Shown: positions 44,526 to 52,112 of the stretch, in pieces | Position numbering within the stretch: position 1 is the first letter of the stretch | Layout of the letters: the number at the start of each line of letters is the position of its first letter | NCBI RefSeq assembly: GCF_023554255.2 | Contig: NZ_JAMJWD020000005.1 | Coordinates: 248,001 to 312,000, forward strand | DNA from: Phyllobacterium sp. 21LDTY02-6 | GTDB taxonomy: Bacteria; Pseudomonadota; Alphaproteobacteria; Rhizobiales; Rhizobiaceae | Direction of reading: 5' to 3' | Length of the DNA: 64,000 nt | The notes under the pieces: model-generated | Databases searched by the model: none | What the model was told of the DNA's origin: nothing | What the model saw: only the letters and a program-made list of their open reading frames with translations | Made by a program: the position numbers and the translations under genes

Positions 44526-44870
44526 TCATTTCAGCGACATGAGCACGCCCGCGGTGCAAGCCATGAAGGTCACGAGCGAAATCAGGGGAATGGCGAAGGC
44601 GGTGCGATCAAAGCCCATCCTATACGGCACGATGGCAGCTATCGGCCCGAGAACAACCAGCGGGATGCCGGCATAGAAGGACAGATCATACAGGATCGCG
44701 GTCCAATATCTCATCTCTGAATCGGTTGGCCATTGCGCGAACCCTAGCGCCAATGGCGACATATACCAGCAGAAACCCAGAACGACCCCTGTCAGGGTCA
44801 TTCCGACCAAGTAAACACTTAACAAGACGCGACGTGTTGAACCATCGAGGGCCCGAGTGTTTTGTTTCAT
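44526..44870 (-). CDS. Small membrane protein of unknown function
   Basis: This 114-residue protein has three probable helices: VLLSVYLVGMTLTGVVLGFCW, FYAGIPLVVLGPIAAIVP and FAIPLISLVTFMACTAGVLMSL. I do not recognise a family. ATG 44870 (MKQNTRALDG) lacks a clear ribosome site. It lies among gene remnants and could itself be a remnant, although its frame is intact. Confidence 0.55.
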   Translation of the reverse strand: MKQNTRALDGSTRRVLLSVYLVGMTLTGVVLGFCWYMSPLALGFAQWPTDSEMRYWTAILYDLSFYAGIPLVVLGPIAAIVPYRMGFDRTAFAIPLISLVTFMACTAGVLMSLK

Positions 44871-44921
44871 CGGACGATTGGAGCATGCGCCAATAGGTTC
44901 TGCAACAGTGTAGCGGAACAA

Positions 44922-45372
44922 CGGTTTCTAGCCATCCACGGAGTTGTGCTGGGGCGATGTGGATGCGCTTTATGCCTCCGAGATCCACTGATCAACTGGC
45001 GGAGTGACAGGCTTCATCTCACCAGTCCCAGGACTCGGTCTACTGCTTGATCATTGACCGCGTTGCGGAGGAGCAATCGCGATGATTCAGGCCTTGCAGC
45101 AGCCAGAGCGGTTTGCCGTCGAGCGCGATCAACCGCCGACAGGGCGGCGTCTTGCCCGATTTGAGCGCCAGCTCAAAAGGAGCCTTGCGGAGGATCCCCG
45201 CCGGCCATTCCAATCTGATCCGGTGAAAACGTATTGACTCGTTCGTGGGTCACAATAGCGATGGCGATGGTAAAATAGGTCATTTTTGATATCTTCCTGC
45301 TGACTCTGGAAAGTGCCACGGACATGCAAACTTATCTGGAAGTCGGGAACGAGCAGGTTTCATACAGCCAAT
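44922..45372. other. 451-bp stretch with a possible decayed gene
   Basis: On the minus strand, about 45040-45240 reads as a frame with IRLEWPAGILRKAPFELAL and GKPLWLLQGLNHRD but with no good start. On the plus strand a short frame from ATG 45082 follows GGAGGAGC. Neither can be assigned. Together with the stub at 44282 this looks like eroded DNA. Confidence 0.35.
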
Positions 45373-46122
45373 TTAGGAAGAAGTGATCAGCTCCAATACA
45401 TCGATCATAATCTTGAGCGTTAGAGAGAAATGCTTGTATGCCACGCTGTATGATCGAGCCAGATCGCGCGTCACTATCGCATCGACGAGCTCGATATGTT
45501 CTGTTCTGGCTTGGTCCAAATACGCAAGTGGGTAGGGTTCTGAATTAAATCCAAGCGTCGCTTTAATACTCAACTGATTTACCAATGATTCCAGTTGCGG
45601 ATTTCCCGCCATTTTGCTGATCTGTTGGTGCAACCTGCGATCCAGGACTCTGGCCTGCGCCAGATCGTCAGTAGCACAGAAATCGTTCAATATCTCTCGT
45701 AGTTCGTCTGATTGTTCTTGCCTATGTCGTTCAGCGGCCGTCCTGGCTTCCAACCCAGCGATCAGACAACGGAAATCGACAAATTCCGTCAATTGGGGCA
45801 ACTCGTCAGTCAATAATTTTCGAACGGAATCGGGAGCCGCAGTCTTCAAGTTGACTGCTTTTACAAATGTTCCGCCGCCGCGTCCGCGTTTCGACGTCAG
45901 CAGCCCTTTTTCCCGGACGAGTTCAAGGGCTCCCCGAACAGTGACGCGACTTACCTTTTGAAGGTCAGCCAGCTCCCTTTCCGATGGGAGTTGCTCACCA
46001 GGAGAATACGCCCCGATCACAATGGCCGTTATGATGCGGTCAGCCAGTTCACGTTTCGCCGTCACTGCCGCGGTCCTCAACTCCGGTCCTGCAGCGTGGC
46101 TCAAGAGATCGTCAAGACGCAT
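45373..46122 (-). CDS. GntR/FadR-family transcriptional regulator
   Basis: This 249-residue regulator has a winged HTH (GEQLPSERELADLQKVSRVTVRGALELVREKGLLTSKRGRGGGTFV) and an FCD domain with DRRLHQQISKMAGNP. A long N-terminal stretch (about 30 residues) precedes the HTH. It lies 121 nt downstream of the permease gene and reads the same way, separated by a strong terminator. It may regulate the permease/peptidase pair or amino compound use. Confidence 0.88.
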   Translation of the reverse strand: MRLDDLLSHAAGPELRTAAVTAKRELADRIITAIVIGAYSPGEQLPSERELADLQKVSRVTVRGALELVREKGLLTSKRGRGGGTFVKAVNLKTAAPDSVRKLLTDELPQLTEFVDFRCLIAGLEARTAAERHRQEQSDELREILNDFCATDDLAQARVLDRRLHQQISKMAGNPQLESLVNQLSIKATLGFNSEPYPLAYLDQARTEHIELVDAIVTRDLARSYSVAYKHFSLTLKIMIDVLELITSS

Positions 46123-46194
46123 TCATGCACTCGGTTCCGTTCTTCGTTGCGGCAACTCCTTCCGCAATGCCAGTGCGGTTATCGCAGTATTCAT

Positions 46195-46231
46195 AAAAAA
46201 TCCCAAGCCCAAGCACAGCTCGGGCTTGGGA
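46195..46231 (-). terminator. Intrinsic terminator for the amino-acid permease transcript
   Basis: A perfect 10-bp stem, TCCCAAGCCC (46201-46210) with GGGCTTGGGA (46222-46231), has an 11-nt loop. On the minus strand it is followed by TTTTTT (46200-46195), the classic rho-independent layout, 13 nt after the permease stop. Confidence 0.88.
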
Positions 46232-46243
46232 TAAGTCAATTTA

Positions 46244-47614
46244 TCAGGAAACCTGTTCTACTCGCCCGAGATGACCAGACATTTTAAGAGATAGCGCAAC
46301 GCAGACGCCTACAATCATCCAGATCGTTCCGGCGATCTGCGCGTGATAATCCGCATGCCAGAGCGCATATGACAAGATTGCTGTGCCAATCAAGGGGCTC
46401 AGCCAATGCAAGAATAGCTTCCTACTGCGGTCGATCAGCCCAAAACGGACAAGGACTGCTATATTCAGAAGTATATACGCCGTAAGGGCACCGAATGTTA
46501 CAAGCGTGGTCAGAACACCCTGGTTCTCTGCACCAAAGATGCCAATCAGAAGTGAAAGAACGCTGATAAGCAAGGTCGCGTTGCGTGGAACATTATTCGA
46601 ACTTACTGCGGCCAGAAAGGAGGGAAGCTGCCTGTCACGTGCCATGCTGAAGATCAGGCGTGACGAGGTCGCCATGGAAGCCAGAGAATTGGCAAAAATG
46701 GCGATCAATGCGGAGCTGAGCGTCACTAATATGCGAAGCCAGTCGCCGCCTATTTGTCCAGCGATATTATAGAACGCATTGTTCGTCTGATCACCCTCCG
46801 AAAAAATTGTGTTATCGGGCACATAAAGCGCGGCCAGATATACTTGGAGCATGAAGAGAAATGCCACGGCCACGAGCACGATCATTGTGGCTTTCGAGAC
46901 TGTTTCACCACCGCCTCTGGCTTCTTCGTTAAGGGTGGAAATGGCGTCAAAACCGATAAAACTCAGAGCTGCGATCGGAATGGCGCCAAACACTATCTGC
47001 CATGAAAAACCCTCGCTATTGAAGAAGGGAGACAAAGACAGGGATATACGTCCATTGATGAGGTCAAGTCCCACTACAACAGCGAAGATCGTGAGCACCG
47101 CAAGTTGGATACCGAGAAAGACCTTATTCATGGTTGCAGTCAGCGAAATGCCTCCCAGATTAATCAGAGTCGCCAAGGCCACGAAGATTGCTACCCATAT
47201 CCAAGCCGGAAATGCTGGCCAAAGCCCGGTCATTGCACTTGCTGCAAATACTGCCAAGAGCGCCGGAAGAAGAAGGTAATCGAGCAGTATGGCCCAGCCT
47301 GCGAGATAGCCGAAGTAACTGTTGATGCCAAAACGAACGTAAGAATACACTGATCCTGCCACAGGGTAGCGCTTTGCCATTTCCTTATAGCAGAGCGCGC
47401 TGAATACCATTGCCGTAGCTGCCACCAGATATACGAGTGCTGGCATTCCCATCGAAAAATTGTAGGTGATTCCAAAGACAGCGATGGGTGCCATCGGGAC
47501 CATGTAAATGAGCCCGTAGACTACGATGTCCGTTAGCGACATCGAGCGTTGCAATTGCTGGCTATATCCCAGCGACTCCAGGCTATTTGCTTGGGTGGTT
47601 TGTGAGTTTTCCAT
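46244..47614 (-). CDS. APC-family amino acid/polyamine permease (PuuP-like)
   Basis: This 456-residue permease has twelve predicted helices. The N-terminal segment SLTDIVVYGLIYMVPMAPIAVFG followed by YPVAGSVYSYVRFG is typical of APC transporters near the putrescine importer PuuP. FIGFDAISTLNEEARGG is the conserved helix-6 region. It starts 15 nt after a proline-iminopeptidase-type gene, forming a two-gene operon. An amine or amino-acid amide released by or supplied to the peptidase is the likely substrate. Confidence 0.88.
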   Translation of the reverse strand: MENSQTTQANSLESLGYSQQLQRSMSLTDIVVYGLIYMVPMAPIAVFGITYNFSMGMPALVYLVAATAMVFSALCYKEMAKRYPVAGSVYSYVRFGINSYFGYLAGWAILLDYLLLPALLAVFAASAMTGLWPAFPAWIWVAIFVALATLINLGGISLTATMNKVFLGIQLAVLTIFAVVVGLDLINGRISLSLSPFFNSEGFSWQIVFGAIPIAALSFIGFDAISTLNEEARGGGETVSKATMIVLVAVAFLFMLQVYLAALYVPDNTIFSEGDQTNNAFYNIAGQIGGDWLRILVTLSSALIAIFANSLASMATSSRLIFSMARDRQLPSFLAAVSSNNVPRNATLLISVLSLLIGIFGAENQGVLTTLVTFGALTAYILLNIAVLVRFGLIDRSRKLFLHWLSPLIGTAILSYALWHADYHAQIAGTIWMIVGVCVALSLKMSGHLGRVEQVS

Positions 47615-47629
47615 ATTCGTCAGACGCTC

Positions 47630-48556
47630 TTAATTGTTGTCGTTCGTGCGTAAAAATTCGCCAACGACGCGGAAATATTCCTCGGGACATTCCAAGTGAG
47701 GTGTATGGCTCGCATTTGGAAACACATAGCTGGAAGCGTTTGGCATCCGCTCGACAAATGGTCGCCATGCTATTGGTCGAGCCTCGTCAAACTCCCCCGC
47801 AACAACAAGAGTTGGGGTGACAATCTGGTGTAGACGGTCGATGACGGTCCATTCCTTCAAAGAGCCGGTAATCGTAAACTCGCTCGGCCCGATCATCGTG
47901 TTATACACGGTGGGGTCGGCCGCCATACGCTCTATGCTATCCGTCAGATCTTGAGGGAACGGATCAAGCCGGCATAAGTGCTTGTGATAGAAAAAATCGA
48001 CAGCATCAAGATATTCTTGGTGACTGGTCGTACCAGCAACTTCATGCTTTCGAATCTGCGTTTGGACATCTGTCGGAAGCTCCTCAATGAGCCGCGACGT
48101 GCCTTCGGTCCAAAGTGGCATGGAAGCCGGGGAGTTGGACAGCGTCATGCTGAGTACACCCTCAGGACATTGAAGCACGTATTCCGGCCCCAGCATTCCG
48201 CCCCAGGATTGCCCCAATAGATGGAAACCGTTCTCCAACCCATAGAAGTCTACGAGATTGGACAGTTCATCGACGAACAACTGCACGTTCCAGAAGGTCT
48301 TCGGTGCATCCGGTAGATGGCTGCTACGTCCACACCCAATTTGATCATAATGTATGACCTTTCTTCCGTCGTCGCAGAAAGCGATCATCGGTTTGCTATA
48401 GTCGTGAGGCATTCCCGGCCCGCCGTGCAGAATTACCAACGGTGGTAGATCGGGCCGATAGTCTGTCGCCGGGACAGTAGACCGGGTCCATGTCGAATGG
48501 ACGCGAAATGGAACAATTGCCTCCTCCGAGCGATAACGCTCATCGCTTTTCATCAT
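47630..48556 (-). CDS. Proline iminopeptidase-family alpha/beta hydrolase
   Basis: This 308-residue hydrolase has the oxyanion motif LVILHGGPGMPHDY, nucleophile GQSWGGMLG (Ser), the acid in VAGEFDEARP (Asp) and base in ASHTPHLECPEEY (His). HGGPG is the hallmark of the S33 proline iminopeptidase group, which removes N-terminal residues or cleaves amino-acid amides. It precedes the permease gene in the same operon. No signal peptide is seen, so it acts in the cytoplasm after uptake. Confidence 0.88.
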   Translation of the reverse strand: MMKSDERYRSEEAIVPFRVHSTWTRSTVPATDYRPDLPPLVILHGGPGMPHDYSKPMIAFCDDGRKVIHYDQIGCGRSSHLPDAPKTFWNVQLFVDELSNLVDFYGLENGFHLLGQSWGGMLGPEYVLQCPEGVLSMTLSNSPASMPLWTEGTSRLIEELPTDVQTQIRKHEVAGTTSHQEYLDAVDFFYHKHLCRLDPFPQDLTDSIERMAADPTVYNTMIGPSEFTITGSLKEWTVIDRLHQIVTPTLVVAGEFDEARPIAWRPFVERMPNASSYVFPNASHTPHLECPEEYFRVVGEFLRTNDNN

Positions 48557-48877
48557 GTGTAGCTCCCCTGATTGTTCGGGAGCATATCAGCACACAAAAG
48601 GTATTATGTGAAGACCTTTTGCCATTGGAAGCGCTCGAGCCATCGTCCGATGGCGAACCTCACGGCTCGGCGGCGGCGATGATCGATTCTGGCCTCGACC
48701 TGCCTCCCCACTGGATGACGACACTCGCGTCAACAGGCGGTGGCGAGCATGCCGAGCTTTGCGGGCATCTCCCTTCACCGCTGTCAGAATAAACGCTGCT
48801 CGTTCGAAGCTCTGTGTTCGAGAAAGTTTGACAAACTTTGCCAAACGCCGTTAATCTGCACACAAATGGAGGCTTGA
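48557..48877. other. 321-bp region upstream of the toxin-antitoxin pair
   Basis: No gene is recognised. The last 50 bp hold the parDE promoter with GTTTG/CAAAC operator-like repeats; the rest is featureless to me. Confidence 0.4.
48826..48846. promoter_or_regulatory. ParD-type autoregulatory operator candidate
   Basis: GTTTGACAAAC is followed directly by TTTGCCAAAC, two tandem small dyads about 11 bp apart and 32 bp upstream of the antitoxin ATG. Tandem dyads of this spacing suit cooperative binding by ribbon-helix-helix antitoxin dimers. Confidence 0.5.
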
Positions 48878-49132
48878 ATGGCTACTATGAACGTGTCTCT
48901 ACCGGCCCCGATGAAAGATTGGGTCGAAGCCCAAGCGAAAACCGGGAGATATTCCAATGCTAGTGACTATGTGCGGGATCTGATCCGCAGAGATCAAACG
49001 CGTAATGATAAGATCGTGGCCATGCAACGCTTCGTTGATGACGGTCTCGGAAGTGGTGTTGGCAGCCGATCGAAGGACGAGATCTTCGCTGCAGCTGTCG
49101 CGCGAACGGAAACGGCGCGCGGCAGCAGATAA
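48878..49132 (+). CDS. parD: Type II antitoxin, ParD/CopG-type
   Basis: This 84-residue protein has an N-terminal ribbon-helix-helix (TMNVSLPAPMKDWVEAQAKT, then SNASDYVRDLIRRD), the DNA-binding fold of ParD antitoxins. The C terminus would wrap the toxin. ATG 48878 follows GGAGGCTTGA. Its stop overlaps the toxin start (TAATG), giving tight coupling. Confidence 0.9.
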   Translation: MATMNVSLPAPMKDWVEAQAKTGRYSNASDYVRDLIRRDQTRNDKIVAMQRFVDDGLGSGVGSRSKDEIFAAAVARTETARGSR

Positions 49133-49425
49133 TGCACTTTAGCCTTTCGGTCGAAGCGGAAGAGGACATCATTGCCCTGACCGAGCAGGGTATCCGCATG
49201 TTCGGAACGCTACAGGCCAGGCGTTACCATGACGACTTGTTCGCAATACTTGAACTGATCGCCGCGAATCCGCGAATGGCTCGTGAGCGGGAAGAGGTTA
49301 CACCGCCAGTTAGAATCTATCCGTTCAATGCCCATCTGATCGTTTACCGCATCGAAGTGGATGAAACCATTCTCGTGATCCGAATACGCCATGGACATGA
49401 AGACTGGGTCAGCGAACCTGCTTAG
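49132..49425 (+). CDS. parE: Type II toxin, ParE/RelE superfamily
   Basis: This 97-residue protein has the ParE pattern FSLSVEAEEDIIALTEQGIRMFG, the central helix YHDDLFAILELIAANPRMARE and the ending ILVIRIRHGHEDW. ParE toxins poison DNA gyrase. It lies directly behind the antitoxin and the reading frame looks intact. Confidence 0.9.
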   Translation: MHFSLSVEAEEDIIALTEQGIRMFGTLQARRYHDDLFAILELIAANPRMAREREEVTPPVRIYPFNAHLIVYRIEVDETILVIRIRHGHEDWVSEPA

Positions 49426-49454
49426 GATCGCCGATTGGACAAGCGCAATTGCAG

Positions 49455-49612
49455 ACCAGAAACCGACACGGTCGCCGCCCTTGAGGGCGAGGATCGTTCG
49501 GGCTTCGGCCGGGCTTGCGACGTCAAAGCCGAACTCCTCTATCAGAGTTCGCACCTTGGTGACCTGCTGGGTATTGCTTTCGGCAAGCTTGCCCGGCCTG
49601 ATCCATAGACGC
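49455..49612 (-). pseudogene. C-terminal fragment of a BKACE (3-keto-5-aminohexanoate cleavage) enzyme
   Basis: The minus strand reads LWIRPGKLAESNTQQVTKVR followed by TLIEEFGFDVASPAEARTIL, then ALKGGDRVGF. This matches the last 50 or so residues of the beta-keto acid cleavage enzyme family (DUF849). The rest of the roughly 300-residue protein is absent and the frame runs on past the usual C terminus toward the parE gene, so it is a remnant. Confidence 0.65.
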
Positions 49613-49631
49613 GAACGTTGCCGCTATAGTC

Positions 49632-50465
49632 TTAATTATACGCGTGCTCCGTGTTCAATAAGCGAGCACCAAAGTAACGCGATGGTGTGGTCCCGAGAGC
49701 CTTCTTGAACATGACGATGAAGGCCGTCGTAGATTCATATCCCAAGTCGCCTGCTACCCGCTGGACTGTCGCGCCCCCGGCCAGTTCCCGCAGCGCGATG
49801 ACTAGATGGAGCTGACGTCGCCAACGGCCGAAGCTCAATCCTGTCTCCTGGACCATTAGCCTCTTCAACGATCGCTCACTGACGGCGACATGCTCAGCCC
49901 ATTGGCCGAGGGTTCGGCGGTCGCTCGGGTCTGCCAGAAGAGCCGCAGCGATCAAGGCGATCTTCGGATGGTCAGATACGGGCAGCTCCAGCCCCTCCCG
50001 CGGCATCAGCGCGAGTTCATCGAGCATGACCCGCATGAGCCGATCGACATGAGCGTCGCGCGCATCACTTTCGGATAGTTCCGCTACCCGAAGTATCATC
50101 TCCCGAAGCATCGGCGATATCGAAAGCGTGCAGCATTCAGCCGGAAGCAGGGCCGCGCCGGGCTCGATAAACAGATATGTCACACGAGCATTGGACGTGA
50201 CCTGATTGCTGTGAGGAACGCCGCCGGGTATCCAAACTCCGCAGTTGGGCGGAACGACCCAGACCCCACTTTCCACTCTGCAGGTAACCGCGCCATGTAG
50301 CGCCAAGATCAGTTGACCCTGCCGGTGTTGGTGCTGCGTTCCCTCGGGCTCATAGTCTGCGAAGTCCAGCTTGATAGCCATCGCCGGCCCATGCGAGAGG
50401 CTCAGATCGATAGCAGTGCTGCAGGGAGCTGGCTTATTCCAAGGTTGGCCCGATTTCGAGATCAT
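49632..50465 (-). CDS. AraC-family transcriptional regulator
   Basis: This 277-residue regulator has an N-terminal cupin sensor (EGTQHQHRQGQLILALHGAVTCRVE, then PPNCGVWIPGGVPHSNQV) and a C-terminal double HTH (RRTLGQWAEHVAVSERSLKRLM ... RVAGDLGYESTTAFIVMFKKALGTTPSRYF). ATG 50465 or ATG 50381 may be the start. It is divergent from the NmrA-like gene with 73 bp between them, which is probably its target. Confidence 0.87.
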   Translation of the reverse strand: MISKSGQPWNKPAPCSTAIDLSLSHGPAMAIKLDFADYEPEGTQHQHRQGQLILALHGAVTCRVESGVWVVPPNCGVWIPGGVPHSNQVTSNARVTYLFIEPGAALLPAECCTLSISPMLREMILRVAELSESDARDAHVDRLMRVMLDELALMPREGLELPVSDHPKIALIAAALLADPSDRRTLGQWAEHVAVSERSLKRLMVQETGLSFGRWRRQLHLVIALRELAGGATVQRVAGDLGYESTTAFIVMFKKALGTTPSRYFGARLLNTEHAYN

Positions 50466-50538
50466 ATGGCATTATCTCGACTTTCACTCGCGACTCAACC
50501 CCTTAAAGTCTTGGTTCATCAACTTTAGGAGATTAGCC

Positions 50539-51474
50539 ATGCGTATCGCCGTGGTTGGCGCGACCGGCAGGATCGGTGCCAAACTTACCGAAAACCTCTT
50601 GGCCAAAGGCCATTCAGTCAAAGCTCTTTCGAGAGGAGGACCCGCCCTCGATGCACTTGTTGCAAAAGGCGCAGAACCGTTCCTTGGCAGCTTCGACACA
50701 GGTGCTGGTGAGCTTGACACATTCTTCGAAGACGCCGACGCAGCGTTCCTAATGGTCAAAACCCTTTGGGGATCGGAGGACTTCCATGGGCACTACCCTA
50801 CGGTAGCGCTCCGGTTTTTCGACGCACTTCGGGATTCCCCTGTAAAATTGGCCGTGAACCTGACCGGGATGGGATCCGAGGTCAGCGGAAATACCGGCCA
50901 TTTCCAGGGTTTCCATATCCTGGATCAGATACTCAACCGACTACGCGACATCAAATTGGTGCACTTGCAGGGTGGCTGGTTCATGCAGGATCTGTCCGGA
51001 TGGATCGACTCGATCGCGCACCACGATAAGATCGGCTGGTCGCTTGACCCAAACGTCAAAGCTCCTTGGGTTGCCATTCAGGACATCGCGGATCTTGCGG
51101 CGAAGGAGTTCGACACGCCGACCGACCAGCACCGATCCGTAAAGCAATTGGGCATCGATTACACAATGACGGAGATCGCTGCGATTATCGGCCGGGCTCT
51201 CGGTAGGGAGGTGGACTATCGCTTCATCGATAGGGGCGATCGCGAGGTCGAGACGGTATTCCGGGAGAGGTTCGGAACCCTCGGGCGGTGGGTCTACGAT
51301 AACGACACCTTGGCTGCTCTTAACGATGGGCGTGTAGCGTTCCGCGACGATCGCCCCGCGCTGCGTACGACAATGGAAGAATTCGTCAACGGCAGCCTCA
51401 GGCCGCTGATCGAGAAGGCGCGGACGGATGGCGTCAAACCAGAGACCTTCCTATCGTGGAGCTCAAAAGGATAA
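50539..51474 (+). CDS. NmrA-like NAD(P)-binding protein (atypical SDR)
   Basis: This 311-residue protein has MRIAVVGATGRIGAKLTENLLAKGHSVKALSR, the GxxGxxG motif of atypical SDRs such as NmrA and the triphenylmethane/NAD(P)H-sensing group, and later LVHLQGGWFMQDL. It lacks the YxxxK catalytic pair in the usual place. ATG 50539 follows TAGGAGA; a frame extending to 50371 enters the AraC gene. It may act as an oxidoreductase or redox sensor. Confidence 0.83.
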   Translation: MRIAVVGATGRIGAKLTENLLAKGHSVKALSRGGPALDALVAKGAEPFLGSFDTGAGELDTFFEDADAAFLMVKTLWGSEDFHGHYPTVALRFFDALRDSPVKLAVNLTGMGSEVSGNTGHFQGFHILDQILNRLRDIKLVHLQGGWFMQDLSGWIDSIAHHDKIGWSLDPNVKAPWVAIQDIADLAAKEFDTPTDQHRSVKQLGIDYTMTEIAAIIGRALGREVDYRFIDRGDREVETVFRERFGTLGRWVYDNDTLAALNDGRVAFRDDRPALRTTMEEFVNGSLRPLIEKARTDGVKPETFLSWSSKG

Positions 51475-51719
51475 TTGCCGAGTTAGCGAAATCTACGTGA
51501 GAACCTTCATAGGGCTGGCAGCCACAAGCAACCCAATGTCCGGGCCTGTCTCGAAGGCGACAGGCTTCGCCGAACAGGTCCTGCCACAGCTATTGGGGCT
51601 GGAGCTGGCGATCCGTAGTGTCGGTAAAGCAAATCCAGCGTTCGATTATGAATCACTTGAAAACGGTCTATTCGGCAACTTCAAGCCGTCGCTTTTCGTC
51701 ATGAGGCGGAAAGGAAATA

Positions 51720-51739
51720 TTGTGCGTAAATCCGCACAA
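51720..51739. promoter_or_regulatory. Candidate enhancer-binding-protein site (UAS)
   Basis: TTGTGCG-TAAATC-CGCACAA is a perfect dyad with 7-bp arms, 105 bp upstream of the sigma-54 promoter. The half-site TTGTGC/GCACAA recurs at 51798-51803 and 51835-51840. Position and symmetry fit an upstream activator site for a sigma-54 enhancer-binding protein. Confidence 0.5.
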
Positions 51740-51795
51740 GGCCCAGAATCTTGCGCGGTTATACACACACATTAAGATGCAGGCAAAAAACTTGT

Positions 51796-51842
51796 TTGCA
51801 CAAATCCGTTTATTGCCAAGCATTTATAGGAGGTTTGTGCAA
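51796..51842. repeat. 9-bp inverted repeat abutting the -24 element
   Basis: TTGCACAAA (51796-51804) and TTTGTGCAA (51834-51842) are perfect inverted copies 29 bp apart. The right arm ends 1 bp before the TGGCAC of the sigma-54 promoter, so a protein bound here would touch the polymerase site. Confidence 0.5.
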
Positions 51843-51843
51843 C

Positions 51844-51858
51844 TGGCACGGCATTTGC
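51844..51858 (+). promoter_or_regulatory. Sigma-54 (-24/-12) promoter of the HrpF/HrpK-like gene
   Basis: TGGCACGGCATTTGC matches the sigma-54 consensus TGGCAC-N5-TTGC, with GG at 51845-51846 and GC at 51857-51858 exactly 10 bp apart. Transcription would start near 51870, leaving a leader of about 240 nt before ATG 52113. Confidence 0.75.
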
Positions 51859-52112
51859 TTATAAAGGGTCGAGAGGTGGGAGGTGCAGTTCTGCTTGCCT
51901 CTTGGAGGAGACGCCATAAGTACTGTGAAATTACTGCATCCGAGGTTGGCCGACCGTACGTGCGGGAACGGTTTATATCCCGGTTCCGCTCTATGTTGCC
52001 AACGGTACATCTACCCACGGACTCTCGTGGGGAGAGGGCTCATGTCGTCTGTTAGTGATAGTTAAAACATTGATTACTCTCAATTTGGTATGAACAGTGG
52101 AGGAACTTTTCA

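Larger units (their letters stand above)
51475..52112. other. 638-bp regulatory leader region of the HrpF/HrpK-like gene
   Basis: A 90-codon frame in the first part (about 51500-51770, with AFDYESLENGLFGNFKPSLF) has no start signal or family. From 51720 on, the DNA holds a dyad, a sigma-54 promoter and a 240-nt leader. No other gene is supported. Confidence 0.5.

Noticed and set aside
51428-51775. A 115-codon frame following the NmrA-like gene
   Set aside because: It begins inside the NmrA-like gene, has no ribosome site of its own, and no family can be assigned.
51964-51988. CGGGAAC/GGTTCCG dyad in the leader of the large gene as an Hrp box
   Set aside because: Arms are imperfect and the GGAACC to CCAC spacing of an Hrp box is not present.
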